From Gracilibacillus alcaliphilus (GTDB lineage Bacteria; Bacillota; Bacilli; Bacillales; Amphibacillaceae), in contig NZ_JAFBFA010000022.1 in NCBI RefSeq assembly GCF_016909015.1, positions 25,395 through 89,394 of the forward strand: DNA of 64,000 nucleotides, in the 5' to 3' direction. This document shows, piece by piece, positions 1 through 9,388 of this stretch. The notes beneath the pieces are model-generated. The model was not told the DNA's origin and did no database searches. It saw nothing but the letters and a program-made list of their open reading frames with translations. The translations under genes and the position numbers were made by a program. Positions within the stretch are counted from its first letter, which is position 1, and every line of letters begins with the position of its first letter.

Positions 1-264
1 TATTTGCCTTTATCCGAAAGTCCGTTTATCTCAAAAGAATTAGGAACAAGGCATAGGGCTGCATTAGGTATCAGTGAGGTGACCGATGCGATGACAATTG
101 TTGTTTCTGAGGAAACAGGCAGTATTTCCTGTACAAAGAATGGAGAATTGCATCGGGATATTACATCAGAGAAATTAGCAGAATTATTAGATCAAGAATT
201 AATTGGTAAGCTCAAGTCCTCGGCGACAAAAGGTTGGAATTGGATGGTGAAAAGAAATGAATAA
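1..264 (+). CDS. cdaA: Diadenylate cyclase CdaA, C-terminal part
   Basis: This is the last 87 codons of a gene that begins before the window; the frame is open from base 1. The conserved DAC-domain segment GTRHRAALG is visible, followed by the VVSEETGSIS strand that typifies CdaA. In this family the RHR motif binds ATP, and the enzyme condenses two ATP into c-di-AMP at the membrane. The stop overlaps the cdaR start (ATGAATAA), so the genes are translationally coupled. The cdaA-cdaR-glmM order is the standard arrangement in Bacillota. The catalytic DGA motif and the membrane segments lie outside the window. Confidence 0.93.
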   Translation, partial: YLPLSESPFISKELGTRHRAALGISEVTDAMTIVVSEETGSISCTKNGELHRDITSEKLAELLDQELIGKLKSSATKGWNWMVKRNE

Positions 265-1501
265 ATGGTTGGAGAAACCATGGGCGATTAGAGCAGTAGC
301 CTTAATTCTTTCTGTATTGCTCTTTGTTGTCGTTGCATTTGATGAGAATGTATATGATAATGATGGACTGGATTTATCATTAGGAAATACAAATGAGACA
401 CAAACTTTAGAAGATGTTCCTGTACAAATCCATTTAGATCAAGAGCAATATGTAGTAAGTGGAGTACCAGAAACTGTTACCGTATCTTTACAAGGATCGC
501 TTACCCTGGTAACATCGACAGCCAGACAGCGCAACTTTGATGTTTTTGTTGACCTTGAGGATCTGGGAGTAGGGACACACCGTGTAGCACTGGATTACTT
601 TGGCATACCTGACGGTCTAAATGCTTATATAGAGCCGCAAGAAATAGAAGTAACCATTGAAGAACGTCACAGCCAGTCTTTTAATGTGGCAATTGACACG
701 GTCAACCGGGAACAAATTGCCCCAGGTTATGAAGTATCCAATATTTATGCTGAGCCAAGTGAAGTACAAGTGACCAGTTCAAAGAGTGTTATTGATAAAA
801 TTGCTATCGTGAAGGCTTTTGTAGATGTAACAGGCCTTGATGATACACAGACTATCAATAATGTGCCGGTCAAGGTATATGACAATCAAGGTAATGAGTT
901 GAGTGTAAGAATTGATCCGCCAACGACCAATGTTACCGTGGATGTAAAGAATCCGAGTAAAATGGCGCCAATCTCTGTAGAAACGGAAAATGAACTGCCA
1001 GAGGATATGCAGCTTGTATCTATAGAGCCGGAAGCGGAAGAAGTCGAGGTATTTGCTGCGGAGAGCTATTTAGAGCAATTAAACGAGATAGCGACTGAAC
1101 CAATCGATCTTAGTCAAATCACAGAAAGTGATACGATAGAGGTAGAGTTAGCCCCTTCTTCAGAGGTGAGACTGCTTGGTTCAGAAACCGTTAATGTGAA
1201 TATAGAAGTGGAATTAATAGAAGAAGAAGAGTTGGAAAATGTAGCAATTGATTATGATTCACCAGAAGGGCAGACAGTGACATTTGTAGAACCATCATCG
1301 GATAATATGAATGTGACTATGAGGGGCTACCCTTCTGACATGTCCGAAATCAATGCCGATGATTTGCAATTGTCTATTGATATCGGAAATCGGTCACCTG
1401 GCGAACATCAACTGCCAGTGAAGTTTGAAGCACCAGAGGATGTACCGGACAATCTGGAATTTGAATTGGAATTTGATGAGGTTACGGTCAACATTCAATA
1501 G
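257..1501 (+). CDS. cdaR: CdaR, YbbR-domain regulator of CdaA
   Basis: A 414-residue protein with one N-terminal membrane segment (residues about 10-28, AIRAVALILSVLLFVVVAF) followed by an extracellular region of repeated YbbR-type beta domains of about 80-90 residues each, rich in Glu and Asp. CdaR binds CdaA and modulates c-di-AMP synthesis. It overlaps cdaA by 8 nt and is followed by glmM after 109 nt. The acidic extracellular part (many EE and DD runs) would suit a salt-tolerant host, but that is inference. Length and position match the family. Confidence 0.93.
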   Translation: MNKWLEKPWAIRAVALILSVLLFVVVAFDENVYDNDGLDLSLGNTNETQTLEDVPVQIHLDQEQYVVSGVPETVTVSLQGSLTLVTSTARQRNFDVFVDLEDLGVGTHRVALDYFGIPDGLNAYIEPQEIEVTIEERHSQSFNVAIDTVNREQIAPGYEVSNIYAEPSEVQVTSSKSVIDKIAIVKAFVDVTGLDDTQTINNVPVKVYDNQGNELSVRIDPPTTNVTVDVKNPSKMAPISVETENELPEDMQLVSIEPEAEEVEVFAAESYLEQLNEIATEPIDLSQITESDTIEVELAPSSEVRLLGSETVNVNIEVELIEEEELENVAIDYDSPEGQTVTFVEPSSDNMNVTMRGYPSDMSEINADDLQLSIDIGNRSPGEHQLPVKFEAPEDVPDNLEFELEFDEVTVNIQ

Positions 1502-1610
1502 TACGAGCCATTAGCGGGGGTTTTTGATGTCCCGCTAGATGGTTCGCATTGTGAAAAGAAGAATCTGAGATAAAGTAGCTAATGGCGAAGAACGCTAAAA
1601 GGAGAGATTA

Positions 1611-2966
1611 TTGAAAATGGGTAAATATTTTGGAACGGACGGGGTCCGGGGTGTGGCAAATGAAGAGCTGACACCAGAACTAGCCTTTAAGTTAGGGCGA
1701 TATGGCGGATATGTAGTCACAAAAGGTTCAGAGAAGCCTAAGGTGCTAATCGGCCGGGATACAAGAATTTCAGGTGCAATGTTAGAAGGAGCTCTTTTAG
1801 CTGGACTACTTTCTATTGGTGCAGAGGTTATGCGCCTAGGCGTTATCTCAACTCCAGGGGTTGCCTATTTGGCAAAAGTAATGGATGCACAAGCCGGTGT
1901 AATGATTTCCGCCTCTCACAACCCTGTAGAAGATAATGGAATCAAGTTCTTTGGCTCGGATGGTTTTAAACTATCAGATGAACAAGAGCTTGAAATTGAA
2001 GCCCTCTTGGATCAAGAGGAAGACAATTTGCCAAGACCAGTTGGTGATCAATTAGGACAAGTTAGTGATTACTTAGAAGGTGGTCAAAAGTACATTCAAT
2101 ACTTAAAAGAAACGATTGATAATGAACTAGACGGCTTACACATTGCCTTAGATTGTGCGCATGGTGCAACTTCTGGCTTGGCTTCTCAGTTATTCGCTGA
2201 TTTAGAGGCAGATATTTCTACTATCGGCTCTTCTCCAAATGGCTTGAATATTAATGATGGAGTAGGTTCTACACACCCTGAAGCATTACAAGCCTTGGTA
2301 GTAGAGCGAGAGGCCGATATTGGCCTTGCGTTTGATGGTGATGGTGACCGTTTGATTGCTGTTGACGAAGAAGGAAACATTGTCGATGGTGATCAAATTA
2401 TGTATATTATTGGCAAGCATTTCAATCAACGCGGGCAGCTGCGCCATTCTACAATTGTATCAACAGTGATGAGTAACCTAGGTTTTTATAAAGCACTAGA
2501 AGAGAATGGCATGAAGAGTAATAAGACAGCTGTGGGAGATCGCTATGTGATGGAAGAAATGCGTAATAACGATTTTAATATAGGCGGAGAGCAGTCAGGT
2601 CATATTATTTTCTTGGATTACATTACAACTGGTGATGGTATGTTATCAGCATTGCAATTGGTTAATGTGATGAAGGAAACTGGCAAGCCTTTATCTGAAT
2701 TGGCAAATGAAATGGAGAAATTTCCTCAAGTCTTAAAGAACCTTCGAGTAGTGAAAAAGAATGAAGTCATGATGAACCCAATCGTGAACGAAGCTATTGA
2801 GAAGGTAGAGCAAGAGATGAACGGCAATGGACGTGTACTGGTTCGTCCTTCCGGTACAGAGCCTTTAGTACGTGTAATGGTGGAAGCACCAACAGTAGAA
2901 GACTGTAACCGATATGTAGATCAAGTTGCAACGGTTATTCAAGAAGTATTGGGATATGAAGAATAA
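1611..2966 (+). CDS. glmM: Phosphoglucosamine mutase GlmM
   Basis: A cytoplasmic enzyme converting glucosamine-6-phosphate to glucosamine-1-phosphate for UDP-GlcNAc and peptidoglycan synthesis. In order one sees the N-terminal KYFGTDGVRG, the phosphoserine loop ISASHNPVEDNG (active Ser near residue 102), the metal loop FDGDGDR and the C-terminal phosphate-binding RPSGTEPLVRVMVEA. Full family length, about 450 residues. The start is a TTG six bases after GGAG; the ATG two codons later (1617) gives the usual MGKYFGTDG start but with 12-nt spacing, so either is possible. GlmM is also known to interact with CdaA. Confidence 0.96.
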   Translation: MKMGKYFGTDGVRGVANEELTPELAFKLGRYGGYVVTKGSEKPKVLIGRDTRISGAMLEGALLAGLLSIGAEVMRLGVISTPGVAYLAKVMDAQAGVMISASHNPVEDNGIKFFGSDGFKLSDEQELEIEALLDQEEDNLPRPVGDQLGQVSDYLEGGQKYIQYLKETIDNELDGLHIALDCAHGATSGLASQLFADLEADISTIGSSPNGLNINDGVGSTHPEALQALVVEREADIGLAFDGDGDRLIAVDEEGNIVDGDQIMYIIGKHFNQRGQLRHSTIVSTVMSNLGFYKALEENGMKSNKTAVGDRYVMEEMRNNDFNIGGEQSGHIIFLDYITTGDGMLSALQLVNVMKETGKPLSELANEMEKFPQVLKNLRVVKKNEVMMNPIVNEAIEKVEQEMNGNGRVLVRPSGTEPLVRVMVEAPTVEDCNRYVDQVATVIQEVLGYEE

Positions 2967-2975
2967 GCAGAAAAG

Positions 2976-3008
2976 AAAGAGTTATGCACTGGCATAGCTC
3001 TTTTTTTT
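2976..3008 (+). terminator. Rho-independent terminator after glmM
   Basis: A 12-bp stem (AAAGAGTTATGC with GCATAGCTCTTT, one G-U pair) and a short loop, followed by eight T residues, starting ten bases after the glmM stop. It closes the cdaA-cdaR-glmM operon. Confidence 0.9.
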
Positions 3009-3402
3009 GGCAGGGGGGAATAAGTTGTAGTAAAAGCCTAAGCAATGGATCAAACTGCCAATCTTATACTTGCCAATAGAAACCTGTTATTTAGCTGAAG
3101 CAAAGCAGGGGTTCCAATTTAGGATTGTGTTAAAGAACTAATACTATTTTTCTATAATTGTTTATTCTTTTGTAAAATCTTGCATTATTTCTAATGGTAT
3201 AGAACTATAGATGTAAAATATCCGTTTCACCTCAGAATGAAGTATGATATAGTAGTGATAAGGAACTATTTTTTGAAACATAGATGTGTTTGTACTCAAC
3301 CCAGAAAGTAGAAACAGGCAGAATACACGAACAATGTTAAAGTAAAAAGGTCGAATAGTGTATATGCCAAAGCGTATAAAGTTAGCTAAAGGAGTGTTCA
3401 AA
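3009..3402. other. Intergenic stretch upstream of the MEKHLA gene
   Basis: No convincing gene is seen on either strand. The one open frame on the minus strand has no ribosome binding site and no family resemblance. The stretch probably holds the promoter of the next gene. Confidence 0.5.
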
Positions 3403-3861
3403 TTGGATATGTCTGATAACGGATACACAGAGCAACATGCGCAACGATTAAATGATAGTTTTAAAAGATGGATGGGGCGAGATTTAATCCAAATAGAGGA
3501 AAGCAAAAGTCTTCTGCAGCAATTACTTCATAGCAATATCTTCATTTTATCACACGGGACAGAACCAGACCCTGTACTTAATTTTGGAAATCAAGCAGCA
3601 TTGAACTTATGGGAAATGGATCGGGCCACTTTTGTAAAAACTCCGTCTAGACTTACGGCTGAACCTGTGAGGAGAGAGGAAAGATCAAGGTTTATCAAAG
3701 AAGTTACAGAAAATGGTTTTACTGAGAACGATGCAGTTATTCGCGTTTCTAGTACAGGGAGGCGATTTTGCATTAAACAGGTAATCACTTGGAATATAGT
3801 AGACGAGAATAATCACTATTATGGTCAGGCAGCTACTTTTTCAGATTATGAATACATATAG
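3403..3861 (+). CDS. MEKHLA-domain protein
   Basis: About 152 residues with the marks of the MEKHLA family, a PAS-like domain: PVLNFGNQAALNLWEMDR, TPSRLTAEPVRREERSRF and a C-terminal GRRFCIKQVITWN...YYGQAATFSDY. The role in bacteria is unknown; a ligand-sensing PAS-like function is inferred from the fold. I chose the TTG at 3403 because AAAGGAG lies seven bases upstream; ATG 3409 is the next choice, and the frame extends upstream to 3358 without a binding site. The gene stands alone between a terminator and a spacer. Confidence 0.8.
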   Translation: MDMSDNGYTEQHAQRLNDSFKRWMGRDLIQIEESKSLLQQLLHSNIFILSHGTEPDPVLNFGNQAALNLWEMDRATFVKTPSRLTAEPVRREERSRFIKEVTENGFTENDAVIRVSSTGRRFCIKQVITWNIVDENNHYYGQAATFSDYEYI

Positions 3862-3951
3862 TGCGTATTCAAAAACAATAAAAAAGGCTCCATAACCTAG
3901 GATTAGTCGATCGTTCAAGAGGACAAGATTTACAGATCTACAGCAATTAAT

Positions 3952-4041
3952 ATGGGTAATATGTTTATGGCTGGTTTGCTGCTATTAGTAATCGATGTAC
4001 TTATTGGCCTTTCAATAAGTTACGCAAACGATCATAAATAG
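3952..4041 (+). CDS. Possible 29-residue membrane peptide
   Basis: A short frame encoding a peptide with one hydrophobic stretch (MFMAGLLLLVIDVLIGLSIS) and a polar tail. It ends about 20 bases before a strong terminator, which suggests a transcribed unit, but the ribosome binding site is weak. A small single-pass membrane protein or a chance frame are both possible. Confidence 0.35.
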   Translation: MGNMFMAGLLLLVIDVLIGLSISYANDHK

Positions 4042-4062
4042 TCTGTAGCTGGTAAAATAAAC

Positions 4063-4102
4063 AAGAGATGATCCCATTATGGCCTGGAGATCATCTCTTT
4101 TT
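4063..4102 (+). terminator. Rho-independent terminator
   Basis: An 11-bp perfect stem (AAGAGATGATC with GATCATCTCTT), a 15-base loop and a T tract. Confidence 0.85.
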
Positions 4103-4439
4103 CATGTGTTGATATATCCCAAATAAGTAAAAACCTTTGTTAAAACGATATTTTTGCGTGAAATTACTCATAAGTATATCTCTGATCCCACTCTAATAGT
4201 GGTCTCAATGTAAAGATAACGCAGCATAAATGACAGATGATAACGTGAATAGAATTTGTACAGATTATCAGTGTCAGGTAAGTTTTTATTGTCAAGTATG
4301 ATTAGAATCGGGGGCAATAAAGCAGTGCTTTTCTATCAAAGGAATTTTTATCCTCCTGCTGATGGTTAACAGCGCGATAAACGAAGGCTTTTCATTTATT
4401 GAAAAATCCCAAAAAAAGACGAATTGGGAGGGACATTTT
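4103..4439. other. Intergenic stretch before the response regulator
   Basis: AT-rich DNA of about 340 bases with no supported gene. The upstream in-frame extension of the next gene (from 4362) lacks a binding site and is not counted as coding. Confidence 0.5.
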
Positions 4440-5435
4440 ATGCTGGAACTTTGTATTATTGATGATGAACCTTTAGTATTGAAATATTTGGATTTTTTGT
4501 TGCATAAAATAGACGGAGTGCAAGTCAGGGGTAAATATAGTGATCCGAAAGATTTAATCAATCATGCCCGGCATCAGCATATTAATGTGGCGTTTATGGA
4601 TATACAGCTGCCGGGTATGACTGGGATAGATTTAGCGGAGCAACTATTAAATATTCAGCCTTCCTTACATATTGTTTTTGTAACAGGTTATAATGAATAT
4701 GCAGTGAAAGCGTTTGAATTAAATGCATTAGATTATATCATGAAGCCTGTAAAAGAAGAGCGTTTACGGGCAGCTATTAACCGAATTAAAGAGAGAAGTA
4801 ATACACCATCTGTCCATAAGGCATCTTCTGCGGATTATTCTATTAAAAATCTTGGTGCACTACATATTTATAGAGACGGCCACCCTATCGAGGTAAAATG
4901 GAGAACATTAAAAATAAAAGAACTATTTGCTTATCTAGTCCAGCATCATGAGAGAAGCATTCCAAAAAGTGAATTAACCAATTTACTATGGCAGAATTTG
5001 TCATGGGAGAAAGGTCATTCGCAATTGTATTCGGCTGTCTATCAGATTAGAAAAATGGTCGAATATATTGGTATTCCGCTCAAGATTGTCAGTCAAGATG
5101 AATTTTATCGAATAGACATGAGCAAAACACAGGTTCAATCTAACGAATGGAAAATTTCAGCATTACTATTGTTAGAAGCAAATGACGTATCTATACATCC
5201 GTATCTGGAGCTGCTAACAACATATTCAGGTCATTATCTGGAAGACATGCAACAATCGTGGGTTTTGGAGAAAAGAAATGATATAAGGAATATATGGTTT
5301 CAATTAATTAACCATGTAATCGAATATATAAGTCACCATGAGGAGGAGGCAGTGTATACTTTACCAAAGTTGCAAACATTAGTGAAGTTAGATGATGAAG
5401 CGGTGAGCTTAGTACAGAACAATTTAAATCGCTAA
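4440..5435 (+). CDS. Response regulator with winged-helix and bacterial-transcriptional-activation type output
   Basis: A 331-residue protein. An N-terminal receiver domain (residues 1-120) has the acidic pair IIDDEP, phosphoacceptor Asp in AFMDIQLPGMTG, Thr in VFVTGYN and Lys in DYIMKPVKEE. The remaining part, with LKIKELFAYLVQHHERSIPKSELTNLLW, looks like the winged-helix plus helical-repeat output of SARP-like regulators. Start ATG follows GGGAGGG. The hybrid kinase gene begins 70 nt downstream, so the two very likely form one phosphorelay. The ligand and the target genes are unknown. Confidence 0.85.
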   Translation: MLELCIIDDEPLVLKYLDFLLHKIDGVQVRGKYSDPKDLINHARHQHINVAFMDIQLPGMTGIDLAEQLLNIQPSLHIVFVTGYNEYAVKAFELNALDYIMKPVKEERLRAAINRIKERSNTPSVHKASSADYSIKNLGALHIYRDGHPIEVKWRTLKIKELFAYLVQHHERSIPKSELTNLLWQNLSWEKGHSQLYSAVYQIRKMVEYIGIPLKIVSQDEFYRIDMSKTQVQSNEWKISALLLLEANDVSIHPYLELLTTYSGHYLEDMQQSWVLEKRNDIRNIWFQLINHVIEYISHHEEEAVYTLPKLQTLVKLDDEAVSLVQNNLNR

Positions 5436-5504
5436 AGGGTCCCAGTTCGTCACACAGTTATCCAAATCAGTTATGAAAAAGTACAGGGGAGATTCATTTT
5501 CAAT

Positions 5505-8500
5505 ATGACTCGGAAAAAAATAATAATAGTGTTGTTATTCCTTATCTTGCTTACCAGTTTGCGCTTTGTATGGTTAGACTTGTTTGATATAGGAAAATCC
5601 AGTTTCATTCAGCAGGGACAGGTTCATTTAACAGAGCAGGAGCCGGAAGAACAATCGATTATAAAGCTCAAAGGAGAATGGGGTTTCTATCCTGAGCAAT
5701 TAATCACCCCAGGTGAAGTAAATCAGATAACTTCGGCTCAGGATAAAGTGTATATGGAGTTTCCTGATCAATGGTTTACATATATACAGGATAAGAAATA
5801 TACATACGGTACATTCCATTTAGAGGCAACCGTTGATGAAACATTTATTCAACGACCATTAGCGATTTATATACCTAGGTTTCCTTCCGCTAGCAAAATA
5901 TATATCAATGGAGAACTAGTAGGTGAGTCTGGAAATCCATCCATACAGACAGAGGATTTTTTATCGAGGTCACTTCCATATCATGTTATTTTCCAAACGG
6001 AGTCACCGCAGCTTGATATTTTGATCCAGGCCAGTCATGATCAGCTGCGAACTACCTATAGTGCGCAGCCTCTATTATTTGGTACAGCAGATGATATCTA
6101 CAGTATGATGTCTGTTTCCACATTGTCCAAAATTGTGGTGATGATTTTCACACTATTGCTTACTATCGCCGCCATTTTCTTGCTTAGCATGAGATATAAA
6201 CCAAAGCTGTCTCTTTATTTCAGTTTGCTGATGATTAGCATATTTCTGATGGTGCTGCTTGATCCTGAAGGAGTTGCGTTACTTAATATATCGATGGATA
6301 CAACACTTCGGGTTAAGTCAACGCTCATTGTGTATATATTGATCGCTATCTTTTTAGTCAAATTCATTCAATATTTTTTACCTGACTATGCACTAAAATC
6401 TTTAAATCAAATCTTACCTGTTTTGTATGCGATATATGGATTACTTGTGATCATTTTACCTGTGTCGATCATTTTGGAAAATCAATGGATACTCGGTATT
6501 GTTCTAATACTTAGCGCAACCCTTGCTACTGTGCAAGTTAGCCGGGCAAATCTGGCTGGCATGCAGAACATTTTTATATTAATGTTAGCTGGTCTTGCTA
6601 TATTGAATAATGTAGTATGGTCATTTGTAAAGCATAGAATGGATTTAGTACTTAATTTTTATCCACTGGATATTTTAATGGCGTTGATTTTGTTTGAAGG
6701 TTTTTGGATAGGCATGTTTTTGCAACATGTAAAAGATATTAAAGAAAAAAATAGAAAACTGCTTCTGGCAAATAAAAGCAGAGATGATTTTCTAGCGAAT
6801 ACCTCACATGAAATGAGAAATCCGTTGCACAGTATGATGCATATTGCCCAATACGTGTTAGACAATCCGGAAAATAAAATAACGAATAAAGATCGTCAAG
6901 ACCTTATTTTGCTAACGCAAATAGGCAGAAAAATGTCGATGCTGATCAATGACTTGATTGATCTGTCACAAATAAGGGAACATAATTTACGATTGGACAA
7001 AAAAGCAGTTGACCTTCATGGCCAAATTAGGGTTGTTATGGATATGCTGGCACATGTGGTAGAAGGAAAACCATTGCAAATTATCAATAAAGTAAGCCCA
7101 TCCTTTCCAGCGCTTGATGCTGATGAAAACCGCTTAAACCAAGTACTATTGAATTTGCTACATAATGCGGTCAAGTTTACCAAAGAAGGTACGATTGTGA
7201 TTCAAGCAGAAGTGATTAATGGTATGGCAGTTATAGAAGTGGCGGATTCGGGTAAAGGAATTAACGAGACAGATATCGACAAAATATTTCTATCCTATGA
7301 GCAGGTCAGCCATGAAGATAACTCATATAATACGGGAACAGGCCTCGGTTTAGCAATTACCAAGGAATTGATTGAGTTACAAGGCGGTACAATTCATGTT
7401 GAATCAGAAGTGGGGAAGGGGACTGTTTTTCGTTTTACACTTGCGCTATTTGAAGGGAGTCCTTCTGTAGCAGTAAATAATAATAAGCTCAAAGGGGAAG
7501 CAATTACGACAGTGGAAGAACAGCCTCAGCCTGTTAAAGTGTCAGAAACAGCTAATTTGCAGTTTAGAGTGCTGCTTGTTGATGATGAACGAATCAATCT
7601 AACAGTCATATCAAAAATATTAGATACAAACCGATATGACATTATGTTTGCTGATAACGGCCCAGATGCATTGGAATATCTAAACGAACAGCAATTTGAT
7701 TTGGTGATTAGTGATGTAATGATGCCGGGGATGTCTGGTTTTGAGTTAACGAGAAGAATCAGGGAACATTATAATTTATCAGAACTACCTGTATTACTGC
7801 TTACAGCACGTGCGCGTCTAGAAGATGTGGAGGCAGGTTTTATAGCTGGAGCCAATGATTATGTGATCAAACCTATTGAACCATTAGAATTACGAGCACG
7901 AGTACGGGTGCTGACCGATTTGAAAACAGCTGTTATCGAGCGATTGCATATGGAAGCGGCATGGCTGCGAGCTCAGATTAATCCACATTTTATATTTAAT
8001 ACGATAAATGCCATTTATAGTTTGATGGAGTTTGATCAGAAAAAAATGCGAGAGTTATTGGATCAATTTATCTATTTTCTGCAAACAAGTTTTGATTTCC
8101 AAAATACAAACAACCTCGTTTCACTGGAGCAAGAATTAAAGTTAGTAGATGCTTACCTTACGATTGAAGAGGCCCGATTTGGGAACAGAATGCAGATTGA
8201 CAAACATATCGAAGTGGACAGTGCCTCTATTCTTGTTCCGCCCTTAATAATTCAAACATTAGTAGAAAATGCGGTAAAACACGGAATATTAAGTCACCAA
8301 CAAGGCGGGAGAATTACGATCGAAGCAGTGGATGCGGGGGAAACATGTGAGATTCGGGTGAAAGATGATGGTGTGGGGCTCCCGGAGGAAGTGAAAGAGA
8401 TGTTACGTGCTAAAGTCCGAGTTGGTACATTTGGTATTGGTTTATGGAACACAGAGAAAAGGCTGCAGCAGTATATTGGTAAGGGATTATCTATTACAAG

Positions 8501-8549
8501 TGAGGCCGGTAAAGGAACGTCGATTAGTTTCCAGCTGCCGAAGGGGTGA
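5505..8549 (+). CDS. Large hybrid sensor kinase with two kinase modules
   Basis: A 1014-residue membrane protein. N-terminal membrane anchor (residues 4-25), an extracellular jelly-roll-like domain of the 7TMR-DISM type (30-200), about seven membrane helices (205-405), a HisKA domain with phospho-His near 434 (SHEMRNPLHS), a HATPase with GTGLGLAITKEL (about 540-660), a receiver with VLLVDDE and ISDVMMPG (about 688-800), then a second, LytS-like kinase with QINPHFIFNTINAIYSL (about 824) and its own ATPase (LVENAVKHG). It ends two bases into the spacer of a terminator. Start ATG follows AGGGGAGA. It is probably the partner of the response regulator just upstream. Confidence 0.9.
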   Translation: MTRKKIIIVLLFLILLTSLRFVWLDLFDIGKSSFIQQGQVHLTEQEPEEQSIIKLKGEWGFYPEQLITPGEVNQITSAQDKVYMEFPDQWFTYIQDKKYTYGTFHLEATVDETFIQRPLAIYIPRFPSASKIYINGELVGESGNPSIQTEDFLSRSLPYHVIFQTESPQLDILIQASHDQLRTTYSAQPLLFGTADDIYSMMSVSTLSKIVVMIFTLLLTIAAIFLLSMRYKPKLSLYFSLLMISIFLMVLLDPEGVALLNISMDTTLRVKSTLIVYILIAIFLVKFIQYFLPDYALKSLNQILPVLYAIYGLLVIILPVSIILENQWILGIVLILSATLATVQVSRANLAGMQNIFILMLAGLAILNNVVWSFVKHRMDLVLNFYPLDILMALILFEGFWIGMFLQHVKDIKEKNRKLLLANKSRDDFLANTSHEMRNPLHSMMHIAQYVLDNPENKITNKDRQDLILLTQIGRKMSMLINDLIDLSQIREHNLRLDKKAVDLHGQIRVVMDMLAHVVEGKPLQIINKVSPSFPALDADENRLNQVLLNLLHNAVKFTKEGTIVIQAEVINGMAVIEVADSGKGINETDIDKIFLSYEQVSHEDNSYNTGTGLGLAITKELIELQGGTIHVESEVGKGTVFRFTLALFEGSPSVAVNNNKLKGEAITTVEEQPQPVKVSETANLQFRVLLVDDERINLTVISKILDTNRYDIMFADNGPDALEYLNEQQFDLVISDVMMPGMSGFELTRRIREHYNLSELPVLLLTARARLEDVEAGFIAGANDYVIKPIEPLELRARVRVLTDLKTAVIERLHMEAAWLRAQINPHFIFNTINAIYSLMEFDQKKMRELLDQFIYFLQTSFDFQNTNNLVSLEQELKLVDAYLTIEEARFGNRMQIDKHIEVDSASILVPPLIIQTLVENAVKHGILSHQQGGRITIEAVDAGETCEIRVKDDGVGLPEEVKEMLRAKVRVGTFGIGLWNTEKRLQQYIGKGLSITSEAGKGTSISFQLPKG

Positions 8550-8566
8550 TTGTTTGTAAAACTTTT

Positions 8567-8615
8567 GGGCTGTTGCACAATGGGAGTTACAGGGTGCGAC
8601 AGTCCCTCTTTTTTT
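8567..8615 (+). terminator. Rho-independent terminator after the hybrid kinase
   Basis: The inverted repeat GGGCTGTTGCAC / GTGCGACAGTCCC is followed by a run of T residues, just after the kinase stop. Confidence 0.8.
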
Positions 8616-8960
8616 AAGTGCATGACTTATTCTTTTGTCTTTTGATAAGATGACAGCTTTATCTTATCTTTTCAGGCTATGATTCTAGCTGTTGAAGCCA
8701 ATTTAGAAAGTTGAAAAAAGTTATCTTAGTGAGTGCTCTTTCCCATCACTAGCAACAATCAAAAGGAACTATCCACCATACAAAAAAAGCTGTTACAAAA
8801 TGCAGCATTGCTTTTCAGTTTATGAGCAGGGCATCTCTTTCCTTTGAATGGAACTGTCAAAACGCTTGTGTGAAATGAATCGAAAGCACGCAAGTCAGTT
8901 TTTTTCATGATCAACATATTAATAAATCATACATAATATAGTAGTAGCTTATAAAAATGA
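8616..8960. other. Intergenic stretch before the glmS promoter
   Basis: No gene seen. A second small hairpin (GATAAGAT / ATCTTATC, 8644-8668, then TTTT) may add to termination. The rest is AT-rich without a clear feature. Confidence 0.5.
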
Positions 8961-8989
8961 TTGCGAAAAAACGCTATATGTTTTAAAAT
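8961..8989 (+). promoter_or_regulatory. Likely sigma-A promoter of glmS
   Basis: TTGCGA, a 17-bp spacer and TAAAAT, about 70 bases upstream of the glmS ribozyme cleavage site. Position and spacing fit a housekeeping promoter for the glmS leader. Confidence 0.65.
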
Positions 8990-9057
8990 GGAATAGTCGC
9001 TTAAAAAGACAGTACTCAAAGATAGAAAGGAGCCTTGTAAGGTAGCAGCAAGAAGAA

Positions 9058-9225
9058 GCGCCAGGGCTATGACGACCGGAATGTTCATAGCTGACGAGGT
9101 GGGGGTTTATCGAAGATGATCGGCGGATGCCTCCCGATTGCACATCTCAATCGATAGGTTATTATCTGAAAACAGGCAGGCAACTTCCTGTACAAGGATA
9201 GTGACGAGATGATCAAAATTATTAC
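9058..9225 (+). ncRNA. glmS ribozyme (glucosamine-6-phosphate riboswitch)
   Basis: The conserved core is easy to see: AAGCGCCAGGGC at the cleavage site (cut expected between A9057 and G9058), GACGAGGTGGGGGTTTATCG, then CGGCGGATGCCTCCCG, and a P3/P4-like extension with GCAACTTCCTGTACAAGG and GTGACGAG. Glucosamine-6-phosphate is the catalytic cofactor; self-cleavage lowers glmS mRNA when the sugar phosphate is plentiful. A further hairpin (AAGGGGC / GCCCCTT, 9235-9256) follows. The 3' boundary is approximate. Confidence 0.93.
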
Positions 9226-9388
9226 ACGAGAAAGGGGCAAATAAATCGCCCCTTGTAAATAAGTAAATTCGTATAAACAATGCTGTAATAGTTTGCCTTT
9301 TCTTAAAGGAATCTTTTTTCAAGTGGCTGTTTTACGTTTTTTAAAGGTGGTCGTTTGTTTGCCCCTTTCCGAAGGAGGAAACAAGACG

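Noticed and set aside
1512..1537. TAGCGGG / CCCGCTA hairpin between cdaR and glmM as a terminator
   Set aside because: No T tract follows and the genes are in one conserved operon; at most an mRNA processing or attenuating structure.
9293..9388. An upstream extension of glmS by 32 codons
   Set aside because: It lies in the leader after the ribozyme; the ATG at 9389 has a perfect binding site and gives the required N-terminal Cys.
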